Notes: a model not told the origin generated them from the letters alone. A stretch of DNA of 64,000 bases from Mycobacterium sp. (GCA_021732005.1 JAKFVT010000024.1:62001-126000); one strand, 5' to 3'; positions 18,616-28,407 are shown, counted from the first letter of the stretch. Numbers and translations are program-made.

Positions 18616-18645
18616 CCGACGCCCGACTCCCCAGTCGGGCGTCGG
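18616..18645 (-). terminator. Strong hairpin terminator after the GH16 gene
   Basis: A perfect 13-bp stem (CCGACGCCCGACT / AGTCGGGCGTCGG) with a CCCC loop lies 19 bp after the GH16 stop on the leftward strand and is followed by GTGTGTTTG. It isolates the PBP gene from read-through. Confidence 0.75.
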
Positions 18646-18663
18646 GCGTCGGGACACGGTGGG

Positions 18664-19725
18664 TTAGGTAACGGCGGACAGCGAGTATTGCTTGGCCCAG
18701 GCGACTTCCATCTGGGCACCGGCGGCGATATCGGGACCCATCGTGTCGAGCTGGATGCACAGGTGCATGGCGCCGGGCGGGAATTGCGACTTGTTGGTCG
18801 AGGTGAACAGCGGCACGCCGTCGACGTAGGTGGTGATCTGCGTCGGCGTCCACTTCACCGCGTAGGTGTGCCACTGCGTGGCGTCGACCGCCACGCTGGC
18901 TTTGATCTGCTTGTTCGACGGCCCGTAATGCAGAACGGAATTCACCGTCTGGCGGGTCGGGTCGTCCCACATCTCCATGAAGTCGACCTCGCCGCCCTTC
19001 GGCCAGTTCTCGGCGTCGGGCCACAGCAGCAGCACGGGATCGTAGTTGGCGGCGCCGGCCGGCACCCGAAGACGAACTTCCCACCCGCCGTACTTCTGGC
19101 CGGGCGTCCACGCGATGCCCTCGTCGTTGCCCTGCGCGTCACCGGTGATGGTCATCGTGCCGTTCGAGAACGACAGCGCGCTCGGCGTGCGGGTGCCCTC
19201 CGGATGGGTGCCGGTGTAGACGACGAACTGGGACAGAACCGAGGCGTCGGTGAAATTCACCGTGCGGGTGGGCACCCCCCAGGTACTGGGACCGCTGCGT
19301 GGCGCCGTCGTGCCTGTCGACGGGGTCGCGATCTTGGCCGCCGCGGTCAGCGCGGTCTGGACTTGACGGAAGAAGGAGTTCAACGCAGAAGTCACCATGG
19401 CCATCGGGTTGGGAAGCGGAGACTTGGCGGACGACGTCTTGCTCACGGCCGGCGTCTTGCTCACGGCCGGCGAGTCGGTCGGCGTGGCGGCTGATCGCTT
19501 CGGCGAAGTGGCGGGCTTCGCCGGGCGAGCCGAGTGCGCTCCGGCGGCCGGGCCTGCCGAATTCCGCGGAGCCGAGTGCGCTGACGGCGACGTGCCCGAT
19601 CCCGATGAGGTGTCAGCCGCGGCGGCGCCGGCACCGGACAGGATTGCCGCACCGATTCCGAGTGCGGCGACTGCGCCGCCGGTCCACCCCGCACAGACGG
19701 CCGGCGTGAAAGACTCTCGCCTCAT
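18664..19725 (-). CDS. Secreted GH16 family glycoside hydrolase
   Basis: This 353-residue protein has a signal peptide (about 1-37, ending GAAAAD), a Ser/Ala/Pro/Lys-rich linker (38-150), then a GH16 beta-sandwich. The catalytic motif GGEVDFMEM holds nucleophile Glu246, Asp248 and acid/base Glu251. Trp and Asp-rich substrate-cleft residues surround it (LLLWPDAENWPKGGEVD). GH16 enzymes cut beta-1,3/1,4-glucans and related polymers. The linker holds a tandem in-frame repeat, TPAVSK-TPAVSK-like, from an 18-bp duplication near 19439-19474. The start has an AGGGGGAAAC box. Confidence 0.9.
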   Translation of the reverse strand: MRRESFTPAVCAGWTGGAVAALGIGAAILSGAGAAAADTSSGSGTSPSAHSAPRNSAGPAAGAHSARPAKPATSPKRSAATPTDSPAVSKTPAVSKTSSAKSPLPNPMAMVTSALNSFFRQVQTALTAAAKIATPSTGTTAPRSGPSTWGVPTRTVNFTDASVLSQFVVYTGTHPEGTRTPSALSFSNGTMTITGDAQGNDEGIAWTPGQKYGGWEVRLRVPAGAANYDPVLLLWPDAENWPKGGEVDFMEMWDDPTRQTVNSVLHYGPSNKQIKASVAVDATQWHTYAVKWTPTQITTYVDGVPLFTSTNKSQFPPGAMHLCIQLDTMGPDIAAGAQMEVAWAKQYSLSAVT

Positions 19726-19888
19726 GTTTCCCCCTACCCTGCCGCCGCGGCACGGGCACCACCACGGCGGTCACCCCGATACCGGCCTCTGTTGGCGCGA
19801 CTTTGTCGCGCAACAAACATAGCGCGAATTGACGCCCGCAGAACCCGACTCGCGTAATCCGTTCGCGCCCACACCCGCTGCGAAACAG

Positions 19889-20231
19889 TCACAGGATCGA
19901 CGCCAGCGAATGCTCCTTGACCCACGCCACCATCATCTTCACTCCCGCCGAGGTGTCGGGGCCCCAGCATGGCCCGCTGGATCACCAGGTGATCGCCTGC
20001 CCGGTGATGGTGCCGTCGGCATTGATGACGTTCTTCGAGGCGTCGTAAAAGATGGTCGGCGTCCGGTTGAAGAACCGGACCTGAATCTGCCGGGCGATCG
20101 AGTTGAGGAATCCGAGCGGATTGCCCACTGCTGGAGCACTTTTGGTGGCTATCGCCGCCCCGAGCGCTGGCGGGCGCGGAGGCGGTGACTGCCACCGGTT
20201 TGTTCGCCTGCGGCGCACGCGGCCGACTCAC
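19889..20231 (-). pseudogene. Degenerate remnant of a second GH16-type secreted protein
   Basis: Leftward from about 20231 one frame reads RPRAPQANKPVAVTASAPAS, a secreted-protein linker. The signal then shifts frame to NPLGFLNSIARQIQVRFFN and NADGTITGQAITW, ends at an in-frame TGA (19982-19984), and continues in the same frame as GPDTSAGVKMMVAWVKEHSL to a final TGA at 19889. That last piece is a clear paralogue of the GH16 C-terminus next door (GPDIAAGAQMEVAWAKQYSL). The catalytic core is missing. So there is at least one frameshift, one nonsense codon and one internal deletion. The rest of 19726-20389 shows no gene. Confidence 0.75.
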
Positions 20232-20389
20232 AGCCGAGTTGTGCGATGACGGCTTGCAGTGTGCCGCACTGGATTACCGCAAACCTTGCGGTCGTCCGCG
20301 ACCACCCGACATTGACGCGACTTGCACCGCGTATCACCGACGTTGGGCGTGAGCGGGACGAGCTCGTTCAGATGTCGATATGACGAAAT

Positions 20390-21244
20390 TCAGTCGAGCA
20401 GGACGGTCGCGAACATCCCGACCTCGGCGAAACCCACGCGCGCATACGCCGAACGGGCGACCGCGTTGAAGCTGTTGACGTACAGGCTCGCGATGCGGCC
20501 GCTGTTGACCACCGCGGCAGCCACCGCCGCCGTGCCCGAGGTGCCGAGCCCGTGGCCGCGCCACTCCGGATGCACCCACACGCCCTGGATCTGGCCGACC
20601 ACCGGAGACTGCGAACCCACCTCTGCCTTGAACACCACCTGCCCGTGCTCGAAACGGGCATAGGCCCGGCCGGCCGCGATCAGGCTGGCGACGCGGCGGC
20701 GATAACCCCGGCCACCGTCGCCGATCCGTGGATCGATACCGACCTCGCCGATGAACATGTCGATCGCGGCGACCAGGTAGGCATCGAGCTCGTCGACCCG
20801 CACGCGCCGCACCGCCGGGTCGATCCGTGAGGACGGCGACACGCCCAATGCCATGAGCGGTTGGTGGTCGCGCACATCGCGCGCGGGCCCCCAGGTGTGC
20901 TGCAGGCGGTCCCAGAGCGGCAGCACCAACTCGGCCCGGCCGACCAGAGACGAACAGCGCCGGGCGGTGCTCATCGCCTTATCGGCGAACGCATGCAGAT
21001 CGGGCTGCGCACCGCGCAGTGGAATCAGATTCGCCCCGGCGTAGCAGAGGGATTCCTCAGCGCGCCTGCGCGTCCAGAGCTCGCCGCCGATCGCCTGCGG
21101 CTCGACGCCGTGGTCGGCGACCCGCGCAGCGACCATGCAGGAGCCGACCGGATCGTCGGCCAGTACCCGGCCCACCGCCGCGGCGTCGCGCACCACCGAC
21201 ACCCGTCGCTCGTCGACCAGACGAAACAGTGGCGGAGCCGACAT
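20390..21244 (-). CDS. GNAT N-acetyltransferase with DUF4081 domain (Rv2867c-like)
   Basis: This 284-residue two-domain protein has an N-terminal DUF4081-type half (about 1-130) and a C-terminal GNAT fold with the acetyl-CoA loop VWVHPEWRGHGLGTSG, followed by the SLYVNSFNAVARSAYARVGF helix. It keeps its conserved place next to ispG. The substrate is unknown; it acts in the cytoplasm. Confidence 0.9.
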   Translation of the reverse strand: MSAPPLFRLVDERRVSVVRDAAAVGRVLADDPVGSCMVAARVADHGVEPQAIGGELWTRRRAEESLCYAGANLIPLRGAQPDLHAFADKAMSTARRCSSLVGRAELVLPLWDRLQHTWGPARDVRDHQPLMALGVSPSSRIDPAVRRVRVDELDAYLVAAIDMFIGEVGIDPRIGDGGRGYRRRVASLIAAGRAYARFEHGQVVFKAEVGSQSPVVGQIQGVWVHPEWRGHGLGTSGTAAVAAAVVNSGRIASLYVNSFNAVARSAYARVGFAEVGMFATVLLD

Positions 21245-21287
21245 GGGCCTTACTTTCTGCGGAGTGAAACCCCGGCGGGTTACGCCA

Positions 21288-22460
21288 TCAGCTTACGGTC
21301 ACCACAGGCGAACCGCTGGCAGATGTGCCGCTGTCACGCTGGGCGTCGCCAATCTCGGAGGCAAGTCTCATTGCCTCTTCAATCAGCGTCTCGACGATCA
21401 GCGCTTCGGGCACCGTCTTGATCACTTCGCCCTTGACGAAGATCTGTCCCTTGCCGTTTCCCGACGCCACGCCGAGGTCAGCCTCGCGCGCCTCCCCCGG
21501 ACCGTTGACGACGCAGCCCATGACAGCCACACGCAGCGGCACGTCGAGTCCGTCCAGGCCGGCCGACACCGCGTTGGCCAGCGTGTACACGTCGACCTGG
21601 GCCCGCCCGCACGACGGGCAGGACACGATCTCGAGACCGCGCGGCCGGAGGTTCAGCGACTCCAGGATCTGGATGCCGACCTTGACCTCTTCCACCGGAG
21701 GGGCCGACAGCGAGACGCGGATGGTGTCGCCGATCCCCCGGGACAGCAGCGCGCCGAACGCGACCGCGGACTTGATGGTGCCCTGGAACGCAGGCCCCGC
21801 CTCGGTGACGCCGAGATGCAGTGGGTAGTCACACTTTTCGGCCAGCTGCTCGTAGGCCGCCACCATCACGACCGGATCGTTGTGCTTGACGCTGATCTTG
21901 ATGTTGCCGAAGCCGTGCTCCTCGAACAGCGAGGCTTCCCACAGCGCGGACTCGACGAGTGCTTCCGGGGTGGCCTTGCCGTACTTCTCCATGAACCGCT
22001 TGTCCAGGGAGCCGGCGTTGACCCCGATGCGGATCGGAATGCCGGCGGCGCCCGCGGCCTTGGCGACCTCGCCGACCCGGCCGTCGAACTCCTTGATGTT
22101 GCCGGGGTTGACGCGTACGGCCGCGCAGCCGGCGTCGATCGCGGCGAAGATGTACTTCGGCTGGAAGTGGATATCGGCGATCACCGGGATGTTGCTGTGC
22201 TTGGCGATCTCGGACAGCGCGTCGGCGTCCTCTTGGCGCGGGCACGCCACCCGCACGATGTCGCAACCGGCGGCGGTCAGCTCGGCGATCTGCTGCAGCG
22301 TCGTGTTGACGTCATGAGTCTTGGTGGTACACATCGACTGCACCGAGATCGGGTAGTCGCTACCGACGCCGACGTCGCGCACCATCAGCTGGCGGGTCGT
22401 GCGGCGTGGCGCCAGGACGGGTGCGGGCGGGGCCGGCATACCGAGGCCGATGGAAGTCAC
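21288..22460 (-). CDS. ispG: 4-hydroxy-3-methylbut-2-en-1-yl diphosphate synthase IspG (GcpE)
   Basis: This 390-residue penultimate enzyme of the MEP isoprenoid pathway reduces MEcPP to HMBPP with a [4Fe-4S] cluster. The cluster Cys residues sit in [10 protein letters not shown] and [11 protein letters not shown]; the TIM-barrel start is [14 protein letters not shown] chose the GTG at 22460, which follows GGAGACGAAGAA and gives the length of the Mtb protein; the frame stays open 300 bp upstream only over rip1. It forms an operon dxr-rip1-ispG, so two MEP enzymes flank a site-2 protease. Confidence 0.96.
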   Translation of the reverse strand: MTSIGLGMPAPPAPVLAPRRTTRQLMVRDVGVGSDYPISVQSMCTTKTHDVNTTLQQIAELTAAGCDIVRVACPRQEDADALSEIAKHSNIPVIADIHFQPKYIFAAIDAGCAAVRVNPGNIKEFDGRVGEVAKAAGAAGIPIRIGVNAGSLDKRFMEKYGKATPEALVESALWEASLFEEHGFGNIKISVKHNDPVVMVAAYEQLAEKCDYPLHLGVTEAGPAFQGTIKSAVAFGALLSRGIGDTIRVSLSAPPVEEVKVGIQILESLNLRPRGLEIVSCPSCGRAQVDVYTLANAVSAGLDGLDVPLRVAVMGCVVNGPGEAREADLGVASGNGKGQIFVKGEVIKTVPEALIVETLIEEAMRLASEIGDAQRDSGTSASGSPVVTVS

Positions 22461-22486
22461 TTCTTCGTCTCCAAACTTCAGGCCGA

Positions 22487-23725
22487 CTACTGGAACAGTC
22501 GAATCGGGTTGACCAGGTCGGCGGTGACGGTCAACAGCATGTAGCCGACCACCACGACGAGGATCACGTAGGTGGCGGGCATCAGCTTCAGGTAATTGAC
22601 CGGCGCCGCGGCGACTTTGCCGCGCGCCGACCGGAGCAGGTTGCGGATCTTCTCGAATACCGCGATCGCGATGTGACCGCCGTCGAACGGCAATAGCGGC
22701 ACCAGGTTGATCGCGCCGAGCACGAAGTTCAGCTGGGCCAGGAAGAACCAGAACGCCACCCACAGACCGTGATCGACGGTGTCGCCGCCGATGATGCTGG
22801 CGCCCACGACGCTGATGGGGGTCTCGGGGTCGCGCTCGCCGCCGCCGATGGAATGCACCAGCGCGCCGACCTTGGTCGGGATCTTCGCCAGCGACTTGCC
22901 CAGTTCGACGGCCAGGTCACCGGTGAAGGTGAACGTGGCGGGAATGGCGGTCAACACGTTGTACTGCGCGGGCGGGAACATCGCCGCACCGATCCCGACG
23001 GCCCCAACACTGGTGGGCACCGGCTCGGCGCCCTTCTCCTTGGTCACGAACCGCTGGGCGGGTGCCACGTCGACGGTGGTGGTGAACTCGCGGGTGGCGC
23101 CGTTTTCGCTGCGCTGCACGACGAACGGCGTCGGACCCGACGCCTTGCGCACGGCGGTGACCATCTCGTCGAAGTTCTTCACGTCCGTGCCGCCAACCTT
23201 CAGCACGACGTCGCCGGGCTTGATACCGGCCAGTGCCGCCGGGCCGGGGCCGGTGCAGTCGTCGAGCTTGCCCTTGGTGGTTTCCGATGCGACACATTGT
23301 GTTTCGCCGACAACGGCGGTGGTCGGCGCGTGCAGGTTTGGCAGACCCCACATGACAGCGATCCCGTAGATCAGCACCAGACCGATGATGAAGTTCATCG
23401 CAGGCCCGGCGAACAGCACCGCCACCCGCTTCCAGGTGTCCTGCCTGAACATCGCGTAGGGGCGCTCGTCGGGCGCGAGTTCCTCCACCGACGTCATGCC
23501 GGCGATATCGCAGAAGCCACCGAGCGGGACGGCCTTGACGCCGTACTCGGTGGAGCCGAGCTTGTTGGGCCGATGCGTCGACCACAGGGTCGGTCCGAAG
23601 CCCACGAAGTAGCGGCGCACCTTCATTCCGGTGGCGCGGGCCACCCACATGTGACCGCACTCGTGCAGCGCCACGGAGATGAGGATGCAGAGTGCGAACA
23701 GCACAATGCCGATAACGAACATCAT
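22487..23725 (-). CDS. rip1: Site-2 zinc metalloprotease Rip1 (RseP family)
   Basis: This 412-residue intramembrane protease has the active site HECGH at residues 21-25 (His21, Glu22, His25) in the first transmembrane segment, a central PDZ domain (about 150-240) containing [13 protein letters not shown], and the second catalytic motif [11 protein letters not shown] in a late membrane segment. In M. tuberculosis Rip1 cleaves several anti-sigma factors, including RskA, the SigK antagonist. Its start overlaps the dxr stop. Confidence 0.95.
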   Translation of the reverse strand: MMFVIGIVLFALCILISVALHECGHMWVARATGMKVRRYFVGFGPTLWSTHRPNKLGSTEYGVKAVPLGGFCDIAGMTSVEELAPDERPYAMFRQDTWKRVAVLFAGPAMNFIIGLVLIYGIAVMWGLPNLHAPTTAVVGETQCVASETTKGKLDDCTGPGPAALAGIKPGDVVLKVGGTDVKNFDEMVTAVRKASGPTPFVVQRSENGATREFTTTVDVAPAQRFVTKEKGAEPVPTSVGAVGIGAAMFPPAQYNVLTAIPATFTFTGDLAVELGKSLAKIPTKVGALVHSIGGGERDPETPISVVGASIIGGDTVDHGLWVAFWFFLAQLNFVLGAINLVPLLPFDGGHIAIAVFEKIRNLLRSARGKVAAAPVNYLKLMPATYVILVVVVGYMLLTVTADLVNPIRLFQ

Positions 23726-24897
23726 CGGATTGAAGCGACCTCCTGTGTGACGGCCTCGCGGGCCCGTTGCCGTGCCCAGCGCTGCGCGTCAAGTACTTCT
23801 TCCACGGTAGCGGGTTCGGCTGCCCACTGGTCGGCGGCGTGCAGCACGTCGGCGATTGTTCGCACGATGGCCGGGAACCGGATCTTTCCGGCCAGGAACG
23901 CCTCGGCGGCCTCTTCGTTGGCGGCGTTGTAGACCGCGGTCAGGCAGCCGCCGGTCTTGCCGGCCTCGCGGGCCAGGTCGACGGCGGGAAACACCGAGGC
24001 GTCCAGCGGCTCGAACTCCCAGGTGGAAGCCGTGGTGAAGTCGCAGGCCGCGGCCGCGGCCGGCACCCGGTCGGGCCAGCCCAGCGCGAGCGAAATCGGC
24101 AGTTTCATGTCCGGCGGGCTGGCCTGGGCGATCGTCGAGCCGTCGGTGAACGTCACCATCGAGTGCACGATCGACTGCGGATGCACGACGACCTCGATGC
24201 GCTCATAGGGAACACCGAACAGCAGGTGCGTCTCGATCAGCTCCAGACCCTTGTTGACCAGCGACGCCGAGTTCAGCGTGTTCATCGGGCCCATGTTCCA
24301 GGTGGGATGGGCGCCGGCCTGCTCGGGCGTGACGGGTTCGAGCTGGGCGGCCGACCAGCCGCGGAACGGGCCGCCGGAGGCGGTGAGCACCAGTTTGGCG
24401 ACCTCGTCGGGGGTGCCCGAGCGCAGGCACTGGGCCAGCGCGGAGTGCTCGGAGTCGACGGGCACGATCTGTCCAGGACTTGCTGCCTTGACGACCAGCG
24501 GTCCGCCGGCGACCAGCGATTCCTTGTTGGCCAAAGCCAGGCGGGCGCCGGAGGCCAGCGCGGCCAGGGTCGGTTCCAGCCCCAACGCCCCGACCAGAGC
24601 GTTGAGCACGACGTCGACGCCGGTCTCGCAGGTGTCCTGCACCAGCCGGGTAACCGCGTCGGGCCCGCTGTAGGTGACTTCGCCGACCTTGTCCGCGGCG
24701 ACCGGGTCGGCGACGGCGATGCTGGTCACACCGGTCTCGGCGCGCTGCCGGGCCAGCAGGTCGGGGTTCCCGCCGCCGGCCGCCAAGCCGACGACTTCGA
24801 ACCGGTCCGGATTCTCGGCGATGACCTCCAGCGCCTGGGTTCCGATGGAACCGGTGCTGCCCAAGATCAGGACCCGGAGACGGTTGGCGGCGCTCAC
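23722..24897 (-). CDS. dxr: 1-deoxy-D-xylulose 5-phosphate reductoisomerase
   Basis: This 391-residue NADPH enzyme carries out the first committed MEP step, DXP to MEP. The Rossmann loop [13 protein letters not shown] lies at residues 12-24; [20 protein letters not shown] and the flexible loop around [19 protein letters not shown] are diagnostic. The GTG start at 24897 has a short leader. It is first gene of the dxr-rip1-ispG operon. Confidence 0.96.
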   Translation of the reverse strand: MSAANRLRVLILGSTGSIGTQALEVIAENPDRFEVVGLAAGGGNPDLLARQRAETGVTSIAVADPVAADKVGEVTYSGPDAVTRLVQDTCETGVDVVLNALVGALGLEPTLAALASGARLALANKESLVAGGPLVVKAASPGQIVPVDSEHSALAQCLRSGTPDEVAKLVLTASGGPFRGWSAAQLEPVTPEQAGAHPTWNMGPMNTLNSASLVNKGLELIETHLLFGVPYERIEVVVHPQSIVHSMVTFTDGSTIAQASPPDMKLPISLALGWPDRVPAAAAACDFTTASTWEFEPLDASVFPAVDLAREAGKTGGCLTAVYNAANEEAAEAFLAGKIRFPAIVRTIADVLHAADQWAAEPATVEEVLDAQRWARQRAREAVTQEVASIR

Positions 24898-24994
24898 CTC
24901 TCAATTGTGCCGCGTGCGGACCGCAATCCCGGCATCGCTGCCGATTCGTGCCCGCTGAGACTGTGACGCGTTTGTGACCCCACCCCGGTTGCAC

Positions 24995-25021
24995 CCGTCC
25001 GGAACGCGGTGTGTGCCGAAT
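24995..25021 (+). promoter_or_regulatory. Candidate SigK-type promoter upstream of the MPT83-like gene
   Basis: CCGTCC (24995-25000), 15 bp, CCGAAT (25016-25021) resembles the published mycobacterial SigK promoter (CCATCC, 16-17 bp, CCGAAT). The -10 element is exact; the -35 has one mismatch and the spacer is one base short. MPT83/MPT70 genes are known SigK targets in the M. tuberculosis complex, which makes the match plausible. No equal motif was seen before the second fasciclin gene. Confidence 0.4.
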
Positions 25022-25090
25022 TGCCTGTGCATTGCCGATCAAGACCGGTCGGACCGACTGGAACCGATTCACACGACAAGGGAGTCACCT

Positions 25091-25750
25091 ATGGCATTTC
25101 ATCGCACCGTTCTGAGCGCTGTCGGACTGACGGCGGCCGCCGTGCTCTTCGCAGGCTGTTCTTCGACCAGTACGACCGCGGAGTCATCGTCGAGCACCTC
25201 GCCTGCGTCGACCACCACGACCACGACGACCACCTCGGCGGCGGCCGCACCGGCCGGCACGCTCGTCGGCCCCGGTTGCGCGAGCTACGCCGAGCAGGTG
25301 CCCACCGGACCCGGTTCGGTGTCCGGCATGTCGAAGGACCCGGTGACGGTGGCAGCCAGTAACAACCCGCTGCTGAAGACGCTGACATCCGCGCTGTCGG
25401 GCAAGCTCAACCCGAACGTGAACCTCGTCCAGACTCTCGACAGCGGGCAGTTCACCGTGTTCGCCCCGACCGACGACGCCTTCGCCAAGCTCGATCCCGC
25501 CACGGTCGAGAAGCTCAAGACCGACTCGAACCTGTTGACCTCGATCCTGACCTACCACGTGGTTCCGGCGCAGGCGAGCCCCGCTCAGGTCGTCGGCCAG
25601 CACAAGACAGTCCAGGGCGCAGAAGTCACGGTGACCGGCTCGGGTGACGCACTGAAGGTCAACGACGCCAACGTCGTCTGCGGCGGTGTGCAGACGGCCA
25701 ACGCCACGGTCTACCTGATCGACACGGTGTTGATGCCGCCCGCCCAGTGA
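25091..25750 (+). CDS. mpt83: Fasciclin-domain lipoprotein (MPT83-like)
   Basis: This 219-residue surface lipoprotein has a signal peptide ending in VLFAGC (Cys about 21), a Ser/Thr-rich linker, then one FAS1 domain ([46 protein letters not shown]). FAS1 domains mediate adhesion or protein contacts. The ATG at 25091 follows AGGGAGTCACCT. The next gene is a close paralogue without a lipobox, the same pairing as mpt83/mpt70, but dipZ does not separate them here. Confidence 0.9.
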   Translation: MAFHRTVLSAVGLTAAAVLFAGCSSTSTTAESSSSTSPASTTTTTTTTSAAAAPAGTLVGPGCASYAEQVPTGPGSVSGMSKDPVTVAASNNPLLKTLTSALSGKLNPNVNLVQTLDSGQFTVFAPTDDAFAKLDPATVEKLKTDSNLLTSILTYHVVPAQASPAQVVGQHKTVQGAEVTVTGSGDALKVNDANVVCGGVQTANATVYLIDTVLMPPAQ

Positions 25751-25847
25751 CTCGGCGCGCTCCGCGCGCATCGCATGACAACTCGCAACACATCGCAACG
25801 GTGCGCGGACCTCTTCCGGCGCAACGTATTACGAAAGGAATGATCGA

Positions 25848-26444
25848 ATGTCGATGAAGGTATCCACGAAGATGGCCTCGATGGCCGGCCTCACCATGGC
25901 CGCGGTTTTCTCAGTGGGCTTGGCTCCCGTCGCCGCCGCCGACAACCACTCAGGACCGGTCGGCCCCGGTTGCGCGGCGTACGCCCAGCAGGTGCCCACC
26001 GGGCCGGGTTCGGTGAGCGGTATGTCGATGGCCCCGGTCGCCACAGCGGCATCCAACAATCCGATGCTGACCACCCTGACGGCTGCGTTGTCCGGCAAGC
26101 TGAACCCTGAGGTCAACCTGGTCGACACCCTCAACGGCGGACAGTTCACCGTCTTCGCGCCGACGGACGCCGCCTTCGAGAAGATCGACCCGGCCACCAT
26201 CGACCAGCTCAAGACCAACAAGGATCTGCTGACGTCGATCCTGACCTATCACGTGGTTCCCGGTCAGGCCACACCCGACAAGGTGGTGGGGACTCACAAG
26301 ACAGTCCAGGGCGCGGACTTGACGGTCACCGGCTCGGGCGATCACCTGCAGGTCAATGGGGCCAACGTCGTGTGCGGTGGCGTGCGCACCGCCAACGCCA
26401 CGGTGTACCTCATCGACACGGTGCTGATGCGGCCGGCGCAGTAG
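25848..26444 (+). CDS. mpt70: Secreted fasciclin-domain protein (MPT70-like)
   Basis: This 198-residue protein has a Sec signal peptide cleaved near VAAAD (about residue 34) and one FAS1 domain nearly the same as the upstream lipoprotein ([26 protein letters not shown], and a matching C-terminus [13 protein letters not shown]). Two Cys residues (in GPGCAAYA and VVCGG) can form the disulfide known in MPT70. It has a GAAAGGAATG ribosome-binding region and follows the paralogue by 97 bp. It is probably a tandem duplicate released from the cell rather than lipid-anchored. Confidence 0.9.
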   Translation: MSMKVSTKMASMAGLTMAAVFSVGLAPVAAADNHSGPVGPGCAAYAQQVPTGPGSVSGMSMAPVATAASNNPMLTTLTAALSGKLNPEVNLVDTLNGGQFTVFAPTDAAFEKIDPATIDQLKTNKDLLTSILTYHVVPGQATPDKVVGTHKTVQGADLTVTGSGDHLQVNGANVVCGGVRTANATVYLIDTVLMRPAQ

Positions 26445-26452
26445 ACCAGCGG

Positions 26453-26504
26453 GACCCGCACGTCCGCCGGCTCGGTAATCGAGAGCTCCGGGGGCGTGCG
26501 GGTC
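26453..26504. terminator. Inverted repeat after the MPT70-like gene
   Basis: Perfect 10-bp arms, GACCCGCACG and CGTGCGGGTC, are separated by 32 nt, starting 8 bp after the stop codon. It could fold as a transcript-end hairpin, although the loop is long and there is no T-tract. Confidence 0.45.
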
Positions 26505-26558
26505 AGCCCGCGGGCGCGGGCCGCGTCTGCGGGTCAGCCCGCGGGCGCGGGCCGCGTC
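26497..26558. repeat. Tandem 31-bp direct repeat, two exact copies
   Basis: Two identical 31-bp units abut at 26497-26527 and 26528-26558 in the spacer between the fasciclin gene and phr. Each unit is itself GC-palindromic (CCCGCGGGCGCGGG). It looks like a recent slippage duplication, and could vary in copy number among strains. Confidence 0.85.
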
Positions 26559-26595
26559 GCGCATACCTTCTGCACGGAAAGGGCAGCATAGAAAC

Positions 26596-27951
26596 ATGCC
26601 CGCACTGCTGTGGTTCCGCCGCGACCTGCGCCTGAACGACCTGCCCCCGCTGTTGGAGGCTGCCGCCGACGGCGCGGAGGTGCTCGCCTGCTTCGTGCTG
26701 GACCCGCGCCTGGAGAAGTCGTCGGGCCCACGTCGACTGCAATTCCTCGGGGACTCGTTGCGTACGCTCGCCGACTCCCTCGACGGCCGGCTGCTGATCA
26801 CCCGCGGGCGCCCTGAGGAACGAATTCCGTTGCTGTGCAAGCAGATCAACGCCACCGAAGTGCATGTCTCGGCCGACTTCACTCCGTTCGGGGTGCGGCG
26901 CGACGCGGCGGTCAAGGCCGCACTGGCCGAGACGGGCGCGACGCTGCAGGAAACCGGTTCGCCGTATCTCGTCACGCCGGGTCGTGTCACCAAGGATGAC
27001 GGCACCCCGTACAAGGTCTTCACACCGTTCCTCGCCCGGTGGCGGGAAATCGGATGGCGCGGGCCCGCCGCCTCGGCAACGGCGACGGTGAACTGGATCG
27101 ACCCGGCGGACCTGCCCGCAAAGCTGCGGGTAGACGCCCCCGACCCGGGGGCCGACCTGGACCTCGAGGCCGGTGAGGCGGCGGCGCTGGCCGGGTGGAA
27201 AGAGTTCGTCCGCTCTCACCTCGCCGACTACGACGAGGACCGCAACCGGCCGGACAAGGCGGCCACCAGCCGCATGTCGGCGCATCTGAAGTTCGGCACG
27301 ATCCACCCGAGAACGATGGCCGCCGATCTCGACTTCCGCGCCAAGGGCCCGGCCTCGTATCTGCGGGAGCTGGCGTTCCGGGACTTCTACGCCGCGGTGC
27401 TCGACCAGTGGCCGAACAGCGCGTGGTGGAACTGGAACCGCAGGTTCGACGCCATCGAGGTGGACACCGGACCGGAGTCGACGAAGGCGTTCGAAGCCTG
27501 GAAGGAGGGCCGCACCGGTTTCCCGATTGTCGACGCCGGGATGCGCCAGCTGCGCGACTCCGGATTCATGCACAACCGGGTGCGGATGATCGTGGCGTCC
27601 TTCCTGGTCAAGGATCTACATCTGCCGTGGCAGTGGGGTGCGCAGTGGTTCCTCGAGCAACTGGTCGACGGCGACATGGCCAACAATCAGCACGGCTGGC
27701 AGTGGTGTGCCGGCTCGGGGACCGACGCGGCCCCGTACTTCCGGGTGTTCAACCCGACCACCCAGGGCCAGAAGTTCGACCCCGACGGCGAGTACATCCG
27801 GCGGTGGGTGCCCGAGTTGGCCGGCCCCGAACTGGCCGGCGTCGACGTCCACAAGCTCAAGGGCGGCCCGCCGCCCGGTTATCCGGAGCCGATCGTCGAC
27901 CACGCCGCCGAGCGGGTCGACGCGTTGCGGCGCTACGGCCAGATCGGCTGA
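26596..27951 (+). CDS. phr: Deoxyribodipyrimidine photolyase
   Basis: This 451-residue class I CPD photolyase/cryptochrome repairs UV pyrimidine dimers with light and FADH-. The N-terminal antenna domain opens PALLWFRRDLRLNDLPPL. The FAD-binding half has ELAFRDFYA, FPIVDAGMRQLRDSGFMHNR, the NNQHGWQWCAGSGTDAAPYF signature and FNPTTQGQKFDPDGEYIRRW. ATG at 26596 is the natural start. It is alone in its transcription unit. Confidence 0.95.
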   Translation: MPALLWFRRDLRLNDLPPLLEAAADGAEVLACFVLDPRLEKSSGPRRLQFLGDSLRTLADSLDGRLLITRGRPEERIPLLCKQINATEVHVSADFTPFGVRRDAAVKAALAETGATLQETGSPYLVTPGRVTKDDGTPYKVFTPFLARWREIGWRGPAASATATVNWIDPADLPAKLRVDAPDPGADLDLEAGEAAALAGWKEFVRSHLADYDEDRNRPDKAATSRMSAHLKFGTIHPRTMAADLDFRAKGPASYLRELAFRDFYAAVLDQWPNSAWWNWNRRFDAIEVDTGPESTKAFEAWKEGRTGFPIVDAGMRQLRDSGFMHNRVRMIVASFLVKDLHLPWQWGAQWFLEQLVDGDMANNQHGWQWCAGSGTDAAPYFRVFNPTTQGQKFDPDGEYIRRWVPELAGPELAGVDVHKLKGGPPPGYPEPIVDHAAERVDALRRYGQIG

Positions 27952-28008
27952 GCTCGCATTGGAGCGGTGTGCCAGAATTACCGCAATTGCCGAGTGACAG
28001 GAGCCGCA

Positions 28009-28263
28009 ATGGTCAGCACCGAGGTGGAGCGCTATTCAGAGGTCGATCCGGCCGACGTACCCTCAGCTGCCTGGGGCTGGAGCAAGATCAACCCGCGCAC
28101 GTGGCACGCTCTCGGTATCTTCGTCACGGTCTTCCTGCTGGCGATGTTGAAGGGTAACCACGTCGGCCACGTCGAGGATTACGTGCTGATCGTGTTCGCG
28201 GTGCTGGTGTTCGGCGTGACGGTGCGCGACTGGTGGGGTCGTCGGCGCGGCTGGATCCGTTAG
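28009..28263 (+). CDS. DUF2631 membrane protein (Rv2876-like)
   Basis: This 84-residue protein has two hydrophobic helices (WHALGIFVTVFLLAML and YVLIVFAVLVFGVTV) separated by a short His-rich turn, and a basic C-terminus (WWGRRRGWIR). The ATG at 28009 has an ACAGGAG box 6 bp upstream; an in-frame start 14 codons earlier has none. Homologues occur in this place in mycobacteria; function unknown. Confidence 0.85.
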   Translation: MVSTEVERYSEVDPADVPSAAWGWSKINPRTWHALGIFVTVFLLAMLKGNHVGHVEDYVLIVFAVLVFGVTVRDWWGRRRGWIR

Positions 28264-28344
28264 CTTTTCCGATTAGGCCACCGGGCCATTTCCCTGGTCA
28301 CGTCCATCGCCCGCCTCTGCGCGACAGGCAGCGGCTCACGTGAG

Positions 28345-28393
28345 ATTGAAGCTACGCAGACGGTTGCTCGCACTTCGTCTGCGTGATTTCAAT
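28345..28393. terminator. Bidirectional hairpin between DUF2631 gene and rlmN
   Basis: Between convergent genes lies a long stem: ATTGAA, 3-nt bulge, ACGCAGACG, 13-nt loop, CGTCTGCGT, 3-nt bulge, TTCAAT. It is AT-flanked on both sides and can serve as a terminator in either direction. The rest of the 144-bp spacer shows nothing else. Confidence 0.65.
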
Positions 28394-28407
28394 TTCGCGG
28401 TGCGGAG

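Noticed and set aside
19734..20188. Intact gene in the spacer between GH16 and the acetyltransferase
   Set aside because: No frame gives a complete protein; pieces of one protein are spread over two leftward frames with an internal stop, so it is called a pseudogene.
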